Shown: positions 1 to 9,121 of the stretch, one piece after another
How the letters are laid out: every line of letters starts with the position of its first letter
How positions within the stretch are numbered: position 1 is the stretch's first letter
NCBI GenBank assembly: GCA_002816455.1
Contig: MUCR01000064.1
Span: 1 to 39,188, forward strand
Source: SAR202 cluster bacterium Io17-Chloro-G4
Lineage (GTDB): Bacteria; Chloroflexota; Dehalococcoidia; Lucifugimonadales; UBA3495
Direction of reading: 5' to 3'
Length of the DNA: 39,188 nt
Translations under genes and position numbers: made by a program
The notes under the pieces: generated by a model
The model's database searches: none
Told to the model about the DNA's origin: nothing
The model's input: only the letters and a program-made list of their open reading frames with translations

Positions 1-1
1 G

Positions 2-52
2 GGAGAGATTTCTGAGGATGAGCTAGCTGCTGAACTGGAGCGTAGAAACTAG
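2..52 (+). CDS. C-terminal end of a CDS truncated by the window edge (...GEISEDELAAELERRN*)
   Basis: Open frame from the window edge to TAG at 50-52, followed by a strong terminator hairpin at 88-114. Confidence 0.5.
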   Translation, partial: GEISEDELAAELERRN

Positions 53-87
53 TCGTAGAATCTAAACATCCATTGGTCGTAACAGAA

Positions 88-114
88 GAGGCCCACGTTT
101 TTTCCGTGGGCCTC
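88..114 (+). terminator. Rho-independent-type terminator
   Basis: Perfect stem GAGGCCCACG / CGTGGGCCTC with a T-rich loop, followed by ATTTATTCT. Confidence 0.8.
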
Positions 115-265
115 ATTTATTCTATTCGTATTGCGCGAGACGCTCAATTAGGCGCAAGACAGCTGAGGGATGTCCAATTACCTGCACCTAAGGCAGCGTT
201 GACTGGCTTAGTGCGCCAACTTAAACTGGTGTCTAAGAATTGGCCAGAGCAGGGAGAGGATCGTC

Positions 266-1906
266 ATGCCTATTACGGAATTTAGCCGGCCCGTGGTCTA
301 CGGTAAGCGGGGGATGATTTGCTCCAACTCTCCCTTGGCTGCATCGGCCGGACTACGGGTGCTTCAGCAAGGCGGAAACGCCTTTGACGCGGCTCTGGCC
401 GTGGCCGCTGTGGAAACGGTGACGCTGGTGCCATTATGCGGGCTGGGGGGAGACTCCTTCATTCTAGTCCACGAAGCCGCCAGCGGCCCAAGCTCCATTG
501 GCAAAGTAACCGGCATCAACAGCAGCGGCGTGGCCGCCGCCGGCGCAACCTCGGATTATTACTGGGCTCAGGGCCACAAGACCATGCCCTTGGAAGGACC
601 TCACGCCGTTGCCGTGCCCGGCGAGGTCGCGGCTTGGGAGGAGTTCCACCAACGGCTCTGCACCGTGCCCTTCGCCGAGTTGCTGGAACCAGCTATCGCC
701 TATGCCCAAGACGGATTTCCTCTCAGCCCCGGTATCAGCCGGTATTTGGCCGCTTCCGTAGCCAAATTGGCCCAGTTCCCCGCCAGCGCCTTACTACTTC
801 TGCCCAATGGAGAGCCTTTGGGTGAAGGCGACACGCTGGTAAATAAGGACCTTGCCACGAGCCTAAATTTGGTGGCCAAAGGGGGAGCCGAGGAGTTTTA
901 CCGTGGAGACCTAGCCCGAAGGCTGGTTGAGGGGTTAAATGCCAGCGGCGGGCTATTCCAAGAGGCCGATTTTGCCAGCCACAGGGCAGATGTTTATCAG
1001 CCCATTTCCACAACCTATCGCGGGCATACCGTCTACCAGACCCGTCCTCCCTCCCAGGGGTTTTTGCTACTGGAGATGCTTAACCTGCTGGAGGAATTCC
1101 CTCTAGGCGAGGTGGACCCCGGTAGTCCTGAAGGCATTCACTTGATGGTGGAAGCCAAAAAAATTGCTTACGCCGACCGAAACCGGCTGGCTGCCGACCC
1201 CCTGTTGGTGGACTGGCCGTTGGATGAACTGATTTCCAAAGAGTATGCCGACCAAAGGCGTGGCGAAATCGACCCATCTAAGGCTTCCTCGCCCGCTGTG
1301 CGCCAACCGGTGGAAGTGGAGGGAGACACCACCTACTTCTGCGTGGCCGACGGCGATGGAAATGCCGTTTCCTGGGTCCACAGCCTGTCCAACGCCTTCG
1401 GCTCCGGCTTTGTCGCCCCCGGCACCGGAGTTATGTTCAACAACCGGGCTGGCCGGGGTTTTAGCTTGGAGCCGGACCATCCGAACATCATCGCCCCGGG
1501 CAAACGGACCATGCACACCCTCAACTGTTATATGACAACCAAGGACGGCAAGCCTGCCATTGTGGGGGGCACTCCCGGCGGCGACGTTCAGCCACAGGTC
1601 GGCTTGCAAATCCTCACCGGCCTGCTGGACTTCGGCATGGGTCCCCAAGAGGCGGTGGAAGCGCCGAGGTGGTGGAGCTTCCCCGGCACGGACCCGGCGT
1701 CGATCAACACCCCGATGGAAGTCAGGGTGGAGCCGGGGATGCCGGAAGACACAATTCGCGGCTTGGAGGCCCTGGGCCACAAGGTTTCTCCTCGTAAGCC
1801 CGGTGTCTACGACGGCAAGGTACAACTGATCGTGTTCGACCATCAGCGGGGCGTGCTCATGGGGGCTTCTGACCCCAGGGGCGACGGCCAAGCGGCGGCA
1901 TTGTAG
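266..1906 (+). CDS. ggt: Gamma-glutamyltransferase family protein (Ntn hydrolase)
   Basis: 546 aa; N-terminal GGNAFDAALAVAAVETVTLVPLCGLGGDSF and the internal DTTYFCVADGDGNAVSWVHS segment containing the nucleophile Thr; full-length family architecture. Confidence 0.93.
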   Translation: MPITEFSRPVVYGKRGMICSNSPLAASAGLRVLQQGGNAFDAALAVAAVETVTLVPLCGLGGDSFILVHEAASGPSSIGKVTGINSSGVAAAGATSDYYWAQGHKTMPLEGPHAVAVPGEVAAWEEFHQRLCTVPFAELLEPAIAYAQDGFPLSPGISRYLAASVAKLAQFPASALLLLPNGEPLGEGDTLVNKDLATSLNLVAKGGAEEFYRGDLARRLVEGLNASGGLFQEADFASHRADVYQPISTTYRGHTVYQTRPPSQGFLLLEMLNLLEEFPLGEVDPGSPEGIHLMVEAKKIAYADRNRLAADPLLVDWPLDELISKEYADQRRGEIDPSKASSPAVRQPVEVEGDTTYFCVADGDGNAVSWVHSLSNAFGSGFVAPGTGVMFNNRAGRGFSLEPDHPNIIAPGKRTMHTLNCYMTTKDGKPAIVGGTPGGDVQPQVGLQILTGLLDFGMGPQEAVEAPRWWSFPGTDPASINTPMEVRVEPGMPEDTIRGLEALGHKVSPRKPGVYDGKVQLIVFDHQRGVLMGASDPRGDGQAAAL

Positions 1907-1920
1907 CGCACGGGAGTAAT

Positions 1921-1994
1921 TCACCGCAGAGAGCGCAGAGCACGCAGAGTAGTTCTAATTTAATTTTCTCTGTGCCTCAGTGTCTCTGTGGCTC
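1921..1994. repeat. GCAGAG-type imperfect inverted repeat, copy 1
   Basis: TCACCGCAGAGAGCGCAGAGCACGCAGAG ... TTTTCTCTGTGCCTCAGTGTCTCTGTGGCTCA; same family as copies at 3414, 5446, 5988, 19148, 22011 and 25837. Confidence 0.85.
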
Positions 1995-2007
1995 ATTAGG
2001 ATACAAA

Positions 2008-2865
2008 ATGTCTGGATTTAGGTTATTGTCCCTCTTCGCCCATCCCGACGACGAAGCTTTCCCCGTGGGGGGCGTGCTGGCGGCCCATGCGTCTAGAGGT
2101 GTGGAGATACGCTTGGTCACCACCACGTTGGGCGAGGAGGGAGAGATCCGGCAAGAGGGCGCCGCCACCCGGGAGACGCTGCCTAGGATTCGAGGTATTG
2201 AACTGTCCTGCGCCGTCAGGGCTTTGGGACTGGCTAGCCACCGTGTTCTCGGCTACCGGGACTCGGGAATGGTCAATACCCCGCCCAACAATCATCCCAA
2301 CGCCTACATCAACGCCCCGTCTCAGGAAGTGGTGGAGTTGTTCGTGGAAGAAATCCGCACGTTCAAGCCACAGGTGGTCTTAACCTTTGAACCCGGCGGA
2401 CTTTACGGTCATCCCGACCATATCGCTGTTTCCCAGCACGCCGGTGAAGCATTTAACCGGGCCAGCGACCCGGCGGCTTTCCCCGGCCAGTTGGTAAACG
2501 GCGTCCAGCCACACCAAGCTCAGCGCCTGTTCCAAAGCGCTAGGCCTAAGGGATTTCGCACCATGTGGGCCAACAAGCTGAGGGACGCCGGCGTGGATTT
2601 CCCCATTCCCACGCCGGAGCAAGTAGAGCAGGGCACTCCAGAAGAAGATATCCATCTGGAGATGAACGTAGACGGACACCTGGAGGCCAAGATGGCCTGC
2701 ATTTTGTGCCACCGCACCCAGGTAGCGGCAGACTGGCCCTACCGCCGGGTGCCCAGAGAAGTCACGGCCAGCATCCTGGGCCGGGAGTTTTATATCCGGG
2801 CCTTCCCGCCGGTGCGACCCGGCGAGAAGGTTTCAGAAGACTTCTTCGCTGGCCTTGAGCGGTAG
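2008..2865 (+). CDS. PIG-L/LmbE family deacetylase
   Basis: LLSLFAHPDDEAFPVGG motif and GHPDHIAVSQHAGEAF; internal ATG at 2008 preferred over the ORF-track start because upstream residues lie in repeat copy 1. Confidence 0.9.
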   Translation: MSGFRLLSLFAHPDDEAFPVGGVLAAHASRGVEIRLVTTTLGEEGEIRQEGAATRETLPRIRGIELSCAVRALGLASHRVLGYRDSGMVNTPPNNHPNAYINAPSQEVVELFVEEIRTFKPQVVLTFEPGGLYGHPDHIAVSQHAGEAFNRASDPAAFPGQLVNGVQPHQAQRLFQSARPKGFRTMWANKLRDAGVDFPIPTPEQVEQGTPEEDIHLEMNVDGHLEAKMACILCHRTQVAADWPYRRVPREVTASILGREFYIRAFPPVRPGEKVSEDFFAGLER

Positions 2866-2979
2866 GCTCCCTTCGGTTGATTATAAAATCCAGAGTGGAC
2901 GATAGCTCCGACCCACCGTCGATTCTGCAAGCTTGACGCTGGATAAATATTCCACTACCCGGGCCGTACCGCCAGGTAC

Positions 2980-3372
2980 TTAGCTCTTGGGGCGTTGAAT
3001 TATTTCTACGCTCACTTCGTCTGGGGCCACAATAAAGGCCACCATGGACCCGGATGGCATGGTCCAAGGTTCGCAGCCGAATTTGACCCCATTAGCTTTC
3101 AGGTGAGCCGCCGCCGCTTCCATGTTGTCTACTTCAAAGCCGAAGTGGTCAAGACCGTAACGGGGGTCTGTGGACCCGGCCACCGGGTCTTCGCCCTCTG
3201 CCCGACCGGAGATGGTCATCAGTTGATGGCCGTTCAGGGAAAGGTTGATGGATTTTGTTGTTGACAGGGGCCTTTCTGAAGTTATTTCGGCACCGAAGTT
3301 GTCGCAGTAGAACTTGGCTGCCGCGTCCGGGTCGCCGCTACGAAAATGAAGATGATTATAGGTAAAGTTCAT
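2980..3372 (-). CDS. VOC/glyoxalase superfamily protein
   Basis: MNFTYNHLHFRSGDPDAAAKFYCDNFGAEI ... DHFGFEVDNMEAAAAHLKANGV ... typical VOC beta-alpha-beta-beta-beta modules. Confidence 0.88.
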   Translation of the reverse strand: MNFTYNHLHFRSGDPDAAAKFYCDNFGAEITSERPLSTTKSINLSLNGHQLMTISGRAEGEDPVAGSTDPRYGLDHFGFEVDNMEAAAAHLKANGVKFGCEPWTMPSGSMVAFIVAPDEVSVEIIQRPKS

Positions 3373-3413
3373 CGTTCCCCTCCTTTAATTTGGACCCTAA
3401 GAGCTGTTTAAAA

Positions 3414-3478
3414 ATAACCGCAGAGATCGCAGAGGCCGCAGAGAAATGGGTTAAATTTTTCTTAGCTCTGCGGTTATA
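3414..3478. repeat. GCAGAG-type inverted repeat, copy 2
   Basis: ATAACCGCAGAGATCGCAGAGGCCGCAGAG ... CTTAGCTCTGCGGTTAT. Confidence 0.85.
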
Positions 3479-3506
3479 TTATAGCTTCTAAGTCTGGCGC
3501 ATCATC

Positions 3507-4385
3507 CTAACCCAAGAAATCGGCGGTCCACCGGCCGTAATCGTTCCGGCGGGTTACTTGGGCCATGAATTCCGGCGAGGCTAACTGGGGTGTGAGGTCT
3601 CCCGGCGGCGTGCCTTCCCGCAGCGCTTTCAGAGTGTCATGTACCGCTTTAATTGCCGCCGCAAAGGGCAGATGGCCTTGGAGAGCGATGCGAACCCCAT
3701 TATCCGCAAGAAATTGCTTGTCCGATAGCTCTCCACCGGCGCCGCCCAGTAACAGGGGGATACTCACCTCGGCGTGGACCGCTTGGATCTCTTCCTTGGT
3801 CCGGCCACCAGCCAGAAACACGGCATCTACACCGACCTCTTGATAGGCTTTGGCCCGTTTGATGGCCTCGGGCACGCCCGAGATGGCCAATGCGCTGGTG
3901 CGGCCAGCAATGACCAGGCTGGGGTCTTGCCTGGCGGCCAAGGCCGCTTTCATTTTGCCGATGCCCTCTTCTATGGTTATGAGTTCGCCGGTTATGAGTT
4001 CGCTTTCCCCGGCGGCGCCGAAGCTGCGGGGAAGCACGGTGTCTTCGATGGTAAGGGCCGACACGCCAGCGGTTTCCAGTTCTTCAACTGTGCGCATAAC
4101 GTTGAGGGCGTTGCCGTAACCATGGTCGGCGTCCACCATCAAGCTCAGATCGCTAGCCCGGCAGATGCGGTGAATCTGCTGGGCGAACTCGGTCAAGGTC
4201 AAAACAATCAGGTCCGGTGCGCCCAAAACGGTACCCGAAGCGATGGACCCAGCAAACATGCCTACTTCGAACCCCAGGTCCTGAGCGATTCGGGCCGAGA
4301 TAGGGTCGAACACCGATGCGGGATGGTAGCACTGGTTGCTAGCCAAGAGGGCGCGGTAGCGCTCTCGGCGTTGGGTCAGGTTCAT
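3507..4385 (-). CDS. Isocitrate lyase/PEP mutase superfamily, oxaloacetate decarboxylase (PA4872)-like
   Basis: MNLTQRRERYRALLASNQCYHPASVFDPISARIAQDLGFEVG ... DADHGYGNALNVMRTVEELETAGVSALTIEDTVLP; lacks the KKCGH-type loop of true isocitrate lyases; start set at 4385. Confidence 0.88.
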   Translation of the reverse strand: MNLTQRRERYRALLASNQCYHPASVFDPISARIAQDLGFEVGMFAGSIASGTVLGAPDLIVLTLTEFAQQIHRICRASDLSLMVDADHGYGNALNVMRTVEELETAGVSALTIEDTVLPRSFGAAGESELITGELITIEEGIGKMKAALAARQDPSLVIAGRTSALAISGVPEAIKRAKAYQEVGVDAVFLAGGRTKEEIQAVHAEVSIPLLLGGAGGELSDKQFLADNGVRIALQGHLPFAAAIKAVHDTLKALREGTPPGDLTPQLASPEFMAQVTRRNDYGRWTADFLG

Positions 4386-4451
4386 GGAGGCTCCTTTGGG
4401 GGTATACTGGGCTTCACCTGTAGCCGTGGGCCATTTTAGCATACAAAAATC

Positions 4452-4579
4452 TTGGGGAACCCTTTCTTGTAAGACCGGTTCACCGGGTCTCCATGGGCGT
4501 GCCTGAATCAAGACCGCCTTTGTAATCCCGGTGCCGTAAAGAAAGCGGCGAGCCGCCCCAATCCCCTCCTAAAGAACTT
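4452..4579 (-). repeat. 128-bp dispersed repeat, copy A (inverted relative to copy B)
   Basis: Reverse complement matches 8009-8136 at 124/128 positions by hand alignment. Confidence 0.93.
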
Positions 4580-4600
4580 CATCTTTATTTGAGGTCTGCC

Positions 4601-5416
4601 GTGAAAGTTGCTGGTGTGGATTTTAGCGGGGCAAAGACTGACGACCGCACCTGGGTGGCCATGGGCACACTTGAGGGCGAAGTTCTGACCCTGGACGATT
4701 GCCGCCCGGTGGTCCGGGCGGAGCTATCCCAGTTGCTGCTGGCAATGCCCATGGGCTCGGTGGCGGCATTGGACTTCCCGTTCTCCGTACCCGAAATTTT
4801 TGCCCAGTTCTGGGTTCCCGGCGCCGCCGCCATGCCCGACTTGTGGGACCATGCCTCGGCCATGGACCTAGCCCAATTCTTGGAACTGCGAGACCGTTTC
4901 GTTGCCGATCAAGGCGAACCCAAACGTTTGTGCGACCTGCGTTTCCCTGAGTGCTATTCCTGTTTGCACAAAACCAACCCCAACATGGTGCCCATGACCT
5001 TCTATGGAATGCGCCTGCTGGGGCCCTTGTGGCGATCGGGCTGCTCCGTACCACCACTTGAAGACATCGCCGAAGTACCAAAAGATGGTAAAGCATCACT
5101 TTTGGAGGCCATGCCGGGGGCTGCGCTCAAAGCCATGAAGCTGCCCCACAAGGGCTACAAGAACGGCACGAACGCCCTCAATCTGCGACGAAAGATTCTG
5201 GATGAGCTGGAAGTAAGCTCTGGCGTCACGATAAGCAATCTTTCACGATTCCAGGCGCAATGTCTAGAAAGCCACGACGCTTTAGATTCGGTGGTCGCCT
5301 CCGTCATTGCGTCTCTGTGGGCCAACGACCCCAGCCTTTTCTGGTGCCCTGACTTGGCGGGTCCGGAGGCCATCGCTTCACTTGAGGGGTGGCTCTACGC
5401 TCCGGTCTTCATCTAA
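4601..5416 (+). CDS. DUF429 family protein (RNase H-like fold predicted)
   Basis: MKVAGVDFSGAK N-terminus, LDFPFSVP, and C-terminal ESHDALDSVVASVIA; GTG start at 4601 (TTG at 4589 also possible). Confidence 0.8.
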   Translation: MKVAGVDFSGAKTDDRTWVAMGTLEGEVLTLDDCRPVVRAELSQLLLAMPMGSVAALDFPFSVPEIFAQFWVPGAAAMPDLWDHASAMDLAQFLELRDRFVADQGEPKRLCDLRFPECYSCLHKTNPNMVPMTFYGMRLLGPLWRSGCSVPPLEDIAEVPKDGKASLLEAMPGAALKAMKLPHKGYKNGTNALNLRRKILDELEVSSGVTISNLSRFQAQCLESHDALDSVVASVIASLWANDPSLFWCPDLAGPEAIASLEGWLYAPVFI

Positions 5417-5445
5417 TCGGTTAATCGGCTCCTGATCGAATTTTC

Positions 5446-5518
5446 TCACCGCAGAGACGCAGGGTGCGCAGAGTTTTTACCGGATCTTTCTCTGCGCGCT
5501 CTGCGCCTCTGCGGTGAA
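5446..5518. repeat. GCAGAG-type inverted repeat, copy 3
   Basis: TCACCGCAGAGACGCAGGGTGCGCAGAG ... CTCTGCGCGCTCTGCGCCTCTGCGGTGA. Confidence 0.9.
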
Positions 5519-5633
5519 TCGGACCCCAATGCCTAGCGGTTGCCGAGCTATAGACAAAACGTTAAGCTGGGTACTGGTCTAAATTTGGACTCAGAACACC
5601 CTTAAATATCCTGATAATCTAGGAGGCAATAAT

Positions 5634-5972
5634 TTGGGAATTTTCCGTTTGTACGCAGGGAGCGACGGCCAGTCCCACATCGAAGAAATTAATCTGGCCG
5701 ACCATCCGGAACTGAACCAGGGTTTCGACGCTAAGAACATCAACTTCCAAGAGTGGCCGCCGGGTCGTTTCGTCGACTGGCACCCCGCCCCCAGACGCCA
5801 GTATGTGATATCCCTATCGGGCCAGATTGAGATTGGGCTGGGAGACGGCACAACCAGCCGCTACGGCCCCGGCGACGCCCGGTTGGTTGAGGACACCACC
5901 GGCCAAGGCCACACAACCAGGGTGGTGGGCGACCAGCCCAGCATCACTGCAGTGGTCCCTTTGAGTGACTGA
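5634..5972 (+). CDS. Small cupin-like protein 1
   Basis: TTG start preceded by AGGAGG; PAPRRQYVISLSGQIEI...GDGTTSRYGPGDARLVEDTTGQGHTT cupin-like pattern. Confidence 0.8.
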   Translation: MGIFRLYAGSDGQSHIEEINLADHPELNQGFDAKNINFQEWPPGRFVDWHPAPRRQYVISLSGQIEIGLGDGTTSRYGPGDARLVEDTTGQGHTTRVVGDQPSITAVVPLSD

Positions 5973-5987
5973 CGTCTACGAAAATAA

Positions 5988-6061
5988 TCACCGCAGAGAC
6001 GCAGAGGGCACAGAGTTCTTTTTGATTTTTTCTCTGCGTCCTTTGAGTCTCTGCGGTGAAT
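5988..6061. repeat. GCAGAG-type inverted repeat, copy 4
   Basis: TCACCGCAGAGACGCAGAGGGCACAGAG ... CTCTGCGTCCTTTGAGTCTCTGCGGTGAAT. Confidence 0.9.
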
Positions 6062-6096
6062 TTAACCTCGCAAAACGAAACTGAGGAGAAATTGAT

Positions 6097-6441
6097 ATGC
6101 AGATTGTCAGAGTATTTTCGGGCAGCGACGGCGAGTCCCATTTCGAGGACGTCACCGCAGACGAGTTTGCGGTGATAGCGAACAACGTGGGGCCAGGCGA
6201 GGTTACTGTTAACCGGAGAGAGTCGCCAAACTTCTCGGACTACCATACGGCGCCCCGGCGACAGTACGTGGTGAACCTTTCGGGTATCGCCGAGTTCGAG
6301 ACCGCCGACGGATCTATACGCCGGCTGGTACCCGGGGACGTGCTGGTGGCCGAGGATTTGACCGGCCACGGCCATATCGCCCGCAGCATCGGCGACGAGT
6401 TCCGCGTGTCCTTGGCCGTCCCCCTAGCCGAACCCAACTAG
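6097..6441 (+). CDS. Small cupin-like protein 2 (paralogue of 5634-5972)
   Basis: APRRQYVVNLSGIAEFETADGSIRRLVPGDVLVAEDLTGHGHIAR; GAGGAG ribosome-binding site upstream. Confidence 0.82.
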   Translation: MQIVRVFSGSDGESHFEDVTADEFAVIANNVGPGEVTVNRRESPNFSDYHTAPRRQYVVNLSGIAEFETADGSIRRLVPGDVLVAEDLTGHGHIARSIGDEFRVSLAVPLAEPN

Positions 6442-6614
6442 GTCTTGCAGACGGCATCCTAGTCGGCGCGGTTTACGTTAATTGTTTTGTGGACAACGAA
6501 CGAGATTTTTTGAGACGCATGTCCGCGGGTTAAGCCAAAAGGACGGAAGCAACCCTGTCTTATTTTTTAGCATCGTGAGTAGTGCCTCAGACTTCGGGGC
6601 TTGCTTAATCCGGC

Positions 6615-7946
6615 CTAGGAAGCGCCCTTCAGAACGCCGTGCAGCCTGAGGAGCCCTTGTTGGCGGCGGGCGGAGTTCACGATTTTTGCGGTGGCTTCAC
6701 TGGGCCAAGCCGGGTCAAATAGCTGGGCCGTCATTACCCGTACCAGTCCGTTGTCTTGCAGCTTGCCGAATCTTCGGTAGAGCCCCAATGGGTCTCCCGA
6801 GGGAACGCTTCCGGGGTGGAGCCCGTCGAGGGCATGGAGAAAAGGCAAGACCACGTTGACCGCCAAGTCGCATGCCCGGTCTTTGCCCACCAATGCTGGC
6901 CGCCCTTTAGCTTCTCCGGACACAGTCAGCGCTGCGATTACCTTTTTGGCGTCGCCAGCTCCGCAGGCTCCCGCCAACCCGGCCACCAGACCTTGGTCTA
7001 GAAACCGGTCCAACAATATTGCCGCGCCCATGATCCGGCGGCGCGGGTGATTGGCGGGCCGGAGCCGGAAGCAATGCCATTCTGTGGCCGAAAGAGGAGC
7101 GCCAAAGCCAACCCGGGGCAGAGGCTCATTTGCCTCGGGGTCTTCGGAATGGAGGCCGGACAGATGGAGAAGCCACTTAGCCAAAGCCTGGGCTCGGTCT
7201 TCCCTAGGCAGTCCAGCCGCACCTTGCGCTAAGGAGGCGTAGGTAGCCCTGGCCGCCAGCTTTAGGAAGGCTTGCTGGTTGTTACGGTAACCAAGCGCTT
7301 CCATCAGGTTTTCGTAAAGGGTTTGCTCTGGACTTTGCTCACCCATAAGAAGGGTCTAATACTCCGTCTTGGCGAGAAAACGGCGGTCCCCGGCCAGGTC
7401 GAGCAACTCGCCCATTCCGCCCGGGCTTTGCGGAGCCGGGTAGCCCTGCTGGCCCAATAGAGCCCAAAGAGAGGCGTTGGCTGGCGAGGCCGGTGTCCTT
7501 GTCCCATTAACCGCAACACTTTCGACCGCAAACAATGGCATCAGAGAGACCACAGGCGCATGCCTGCCGCTTTGCAACTGGGTGTCTTGGCTTTCCACCT
7601 CTAAAGCGGCGTGGAGCACAACTCCGTTATAGTTTGGATCGCCGCCGTGGCCGTGGCTTTTCCAGTCCTTCTGGCGCACGTGGATTTCCACATCGCCCCT
7701 TACGATTCCTTGTCCTTCCACTTCTAAGAGAGCGTTCCGAAAGTCCGGCCCCGCTCCGGTGCCCAGGCTACCGGGGTAAATGACTCGAATTTTGGTCCCG
7801 CCGTGGGTCCGCAGCCACTCTTGGCGTGCTGCCTTCTTCTGCCACAACCGGGCCAGCAAGTGTTCAGGAATCCGGTTTTTCTTACCGTAGTGCTCACTCG
7901 CTGGCGGAGTTTCTCGGACCAATTTTTCGGCCAAAACAGCGCTCAT
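6615..7946 (-). pseudogene. DUF2851 family gene interrupted by an in-frame TAG at 7356-7358
   Basis: ORFs 7356-8003 and 6615-7346 are in the same frame; N-half ...DLAGDRRFLAKTEY, then TAG ACC CTT CTT, then C-half MGEQSPEQTLYENLMEALGYRNNQQAFLKLA. Together they resemble one DUF2851 protein. Confidence 0.8.
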
Positions 7947-8008
7947 AAACGGTACGATAGCATACTTATTTCCCCCACAACAATGGTGACACTGGAACCC
8001 CAAGATAT

Positions 8009-8136
8009 AAGTTCTTTAGGAGGGGTTTGGGGCGGCTCGCCGCTTTCTTTACGGCACCGGGATTGCAAAGGCGGTCTTGAATCAGGCACGCCCATGGAAA
8101 CCCGGTGAACCGGTCTTACAAGAAAGGGTTCCCCAA
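8009..8136 (+). repeat. 128-bp dispersed repeat, copy B
   Basis: AAGTTCTTTAGGAGGGGTTTGGGGCGGCTCGCCGC ... CTTACAAGAAAGGGTTCCCCAA; inverted match to 4452-4579. Confidence 0.93.
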
Positions 8137-8218
8137 CTGTCCTGAAACAAACCCTATCCTGGCGTGACCACAAATCTACGGCTAAAATAAACTACCCAAC
8201 CCGCCGGAGGCCCCCCAA

Positions 8219-8938
8219 ATGCCAGAATCCCAGCCCACGAACCTCACTTTCTATGGTCACTGCGCCTTCCTTTGGCAAACGAGCCAAGGGCTTCGCGTCC
8301 TGACCGACCCTTACCGCAACATCGAAGACCGGTACTGGTTTACCCGATCATTTCCCGATGTGGAGTGCGACTTGGGACTGATTACCCATGCCCACTTTGA
8401 CCACGACGCCGCAGAACGATTGCCTGAGGGCGCATCATTGTTGCGTTCGCCCGGCCAGTTTCAAGTCGAGGATGTGTCCATCAAAGGAATCTTGGACATC
8501 CACTCAGGAGCCTCAGGCCTACGGGGAATGAAAAATGTGATGTTCTTGATGGAGACCGCGGGCCTGCGTTTTTTGCACATTGGAGATAACCGGGCGGACT
8601 GGCCTGAAGAAGTCAGCGTTGCTGTGGGCAACGTCGATGTGTTGCTAGTTACGGTGGACGATAGCTGCCATCTTCTTAGCTACGCCGAAGTTGACTCGTT
8701 GATCGAGCGGGTGGACCCCCGGATTGTAATACCCATGCATTACCGGAATCCGTCTCTGATGCCTGAGTCGTGCGGGTTGAAGACGCCGGACCAGTGGTTA
8801 GCCACTCAACCCAGCGTGAAGCAATTGAAGGGTCATAGCGCCGATATTTCACGGGAGGAACTGCCTGCTTCGGCGCAGGTCTGGGTTTTCGAGCCATCGC
8901 CAGCGTCGCTTTCTGCGCCGGAGGTTGAGCCTCACTAA
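8219..8938 (+). CDS. MBL-fold metal-dependent hydrolase (UlaG-like)
   Basis: THAHFDHDA metal motif; LRFLHIGDNRADW; IVIPMHYRNP. Confidence 0.88.
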   Translation: MPESQPTNLTFYGHCAFLWQTSQGLRVLTDPYRNIEDRYWFTRSFPDVECDLGLITHAHFDHDAAERLPEGASLLRSPGQFQVEDVSIKGILDIHSGASGLRGMKNVMFLMETAGLRFLHIGDNRADWPEEVSVAVGNVDVLLVTVDDSCHLLSYAEVDSLIERVDPRIVIPMHYRNPSLMPESCGLKTPDQWLATQPSVKQLKGHSADISREELPASAQVWVFEPSPASLSAPEVEPH

Positions 8939-8942
8939 TATT

Positions 8943-8978
8943 ACGAGGGAACCTATTTTGGAAAAGAGGTTCCCTCGT
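8943..8978 (+). terminator. Terminator-like hairpin downstream of the MBL gene
   Basis: 12-bp perfect arms ACGAGGGAACCT / AGGTTCCCTCGT; no clear T-tract. Confidence 0.55.
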
Positions 8979-9121
8979 GCTCCCTCCAGAAAACGTTCAT
9001 CTCTTTGGTCCCAAAAGAAGAGGAGCGCGAGGGGCGAGTCCCTCGCACGTAACTCCCAACCTTGCTCTTTCACTTACGCAGTCGTAAAATGGCCCAAACC
9101 GCTAAAGGGGGACTAGAACGC

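Noticed and set aside
73-285. 70-aa ORF at the window start
   Set aside because: Reads through a terminator hairpin and overlaps the ggt start; unlikely to be real.
1103-1924. 273-aa minus-strand ORF antisense to ggt
   Set aside because: Shadow ORF in a GC-rich coding region; no family resemblance, and the sense strand has a complete GGT.
3774-4439. 221-aa plus-strand ORF antisense to the oxaloacetate decarboxylase-like gene
   Set aside because: Shadow ORF; the opposite strand carries a clear conserved protein.
4589-8003. DUF429/cupin/DUF2851 block considered as a defence island
   Set aside because: No nuclease, toxin, NTPase or other defence-type partner is recognisable; the grouping rests only on the flanking inverted repeats.
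7943-8173. 76-aa minus ORF GEPFLVRPVHRVSMGVPDSRPPLQSRCRKESGEPPQ
   Set aside because: Lies almost wholly inside the 128-bp repeat; best explained as a spurious ORF from the repeat.
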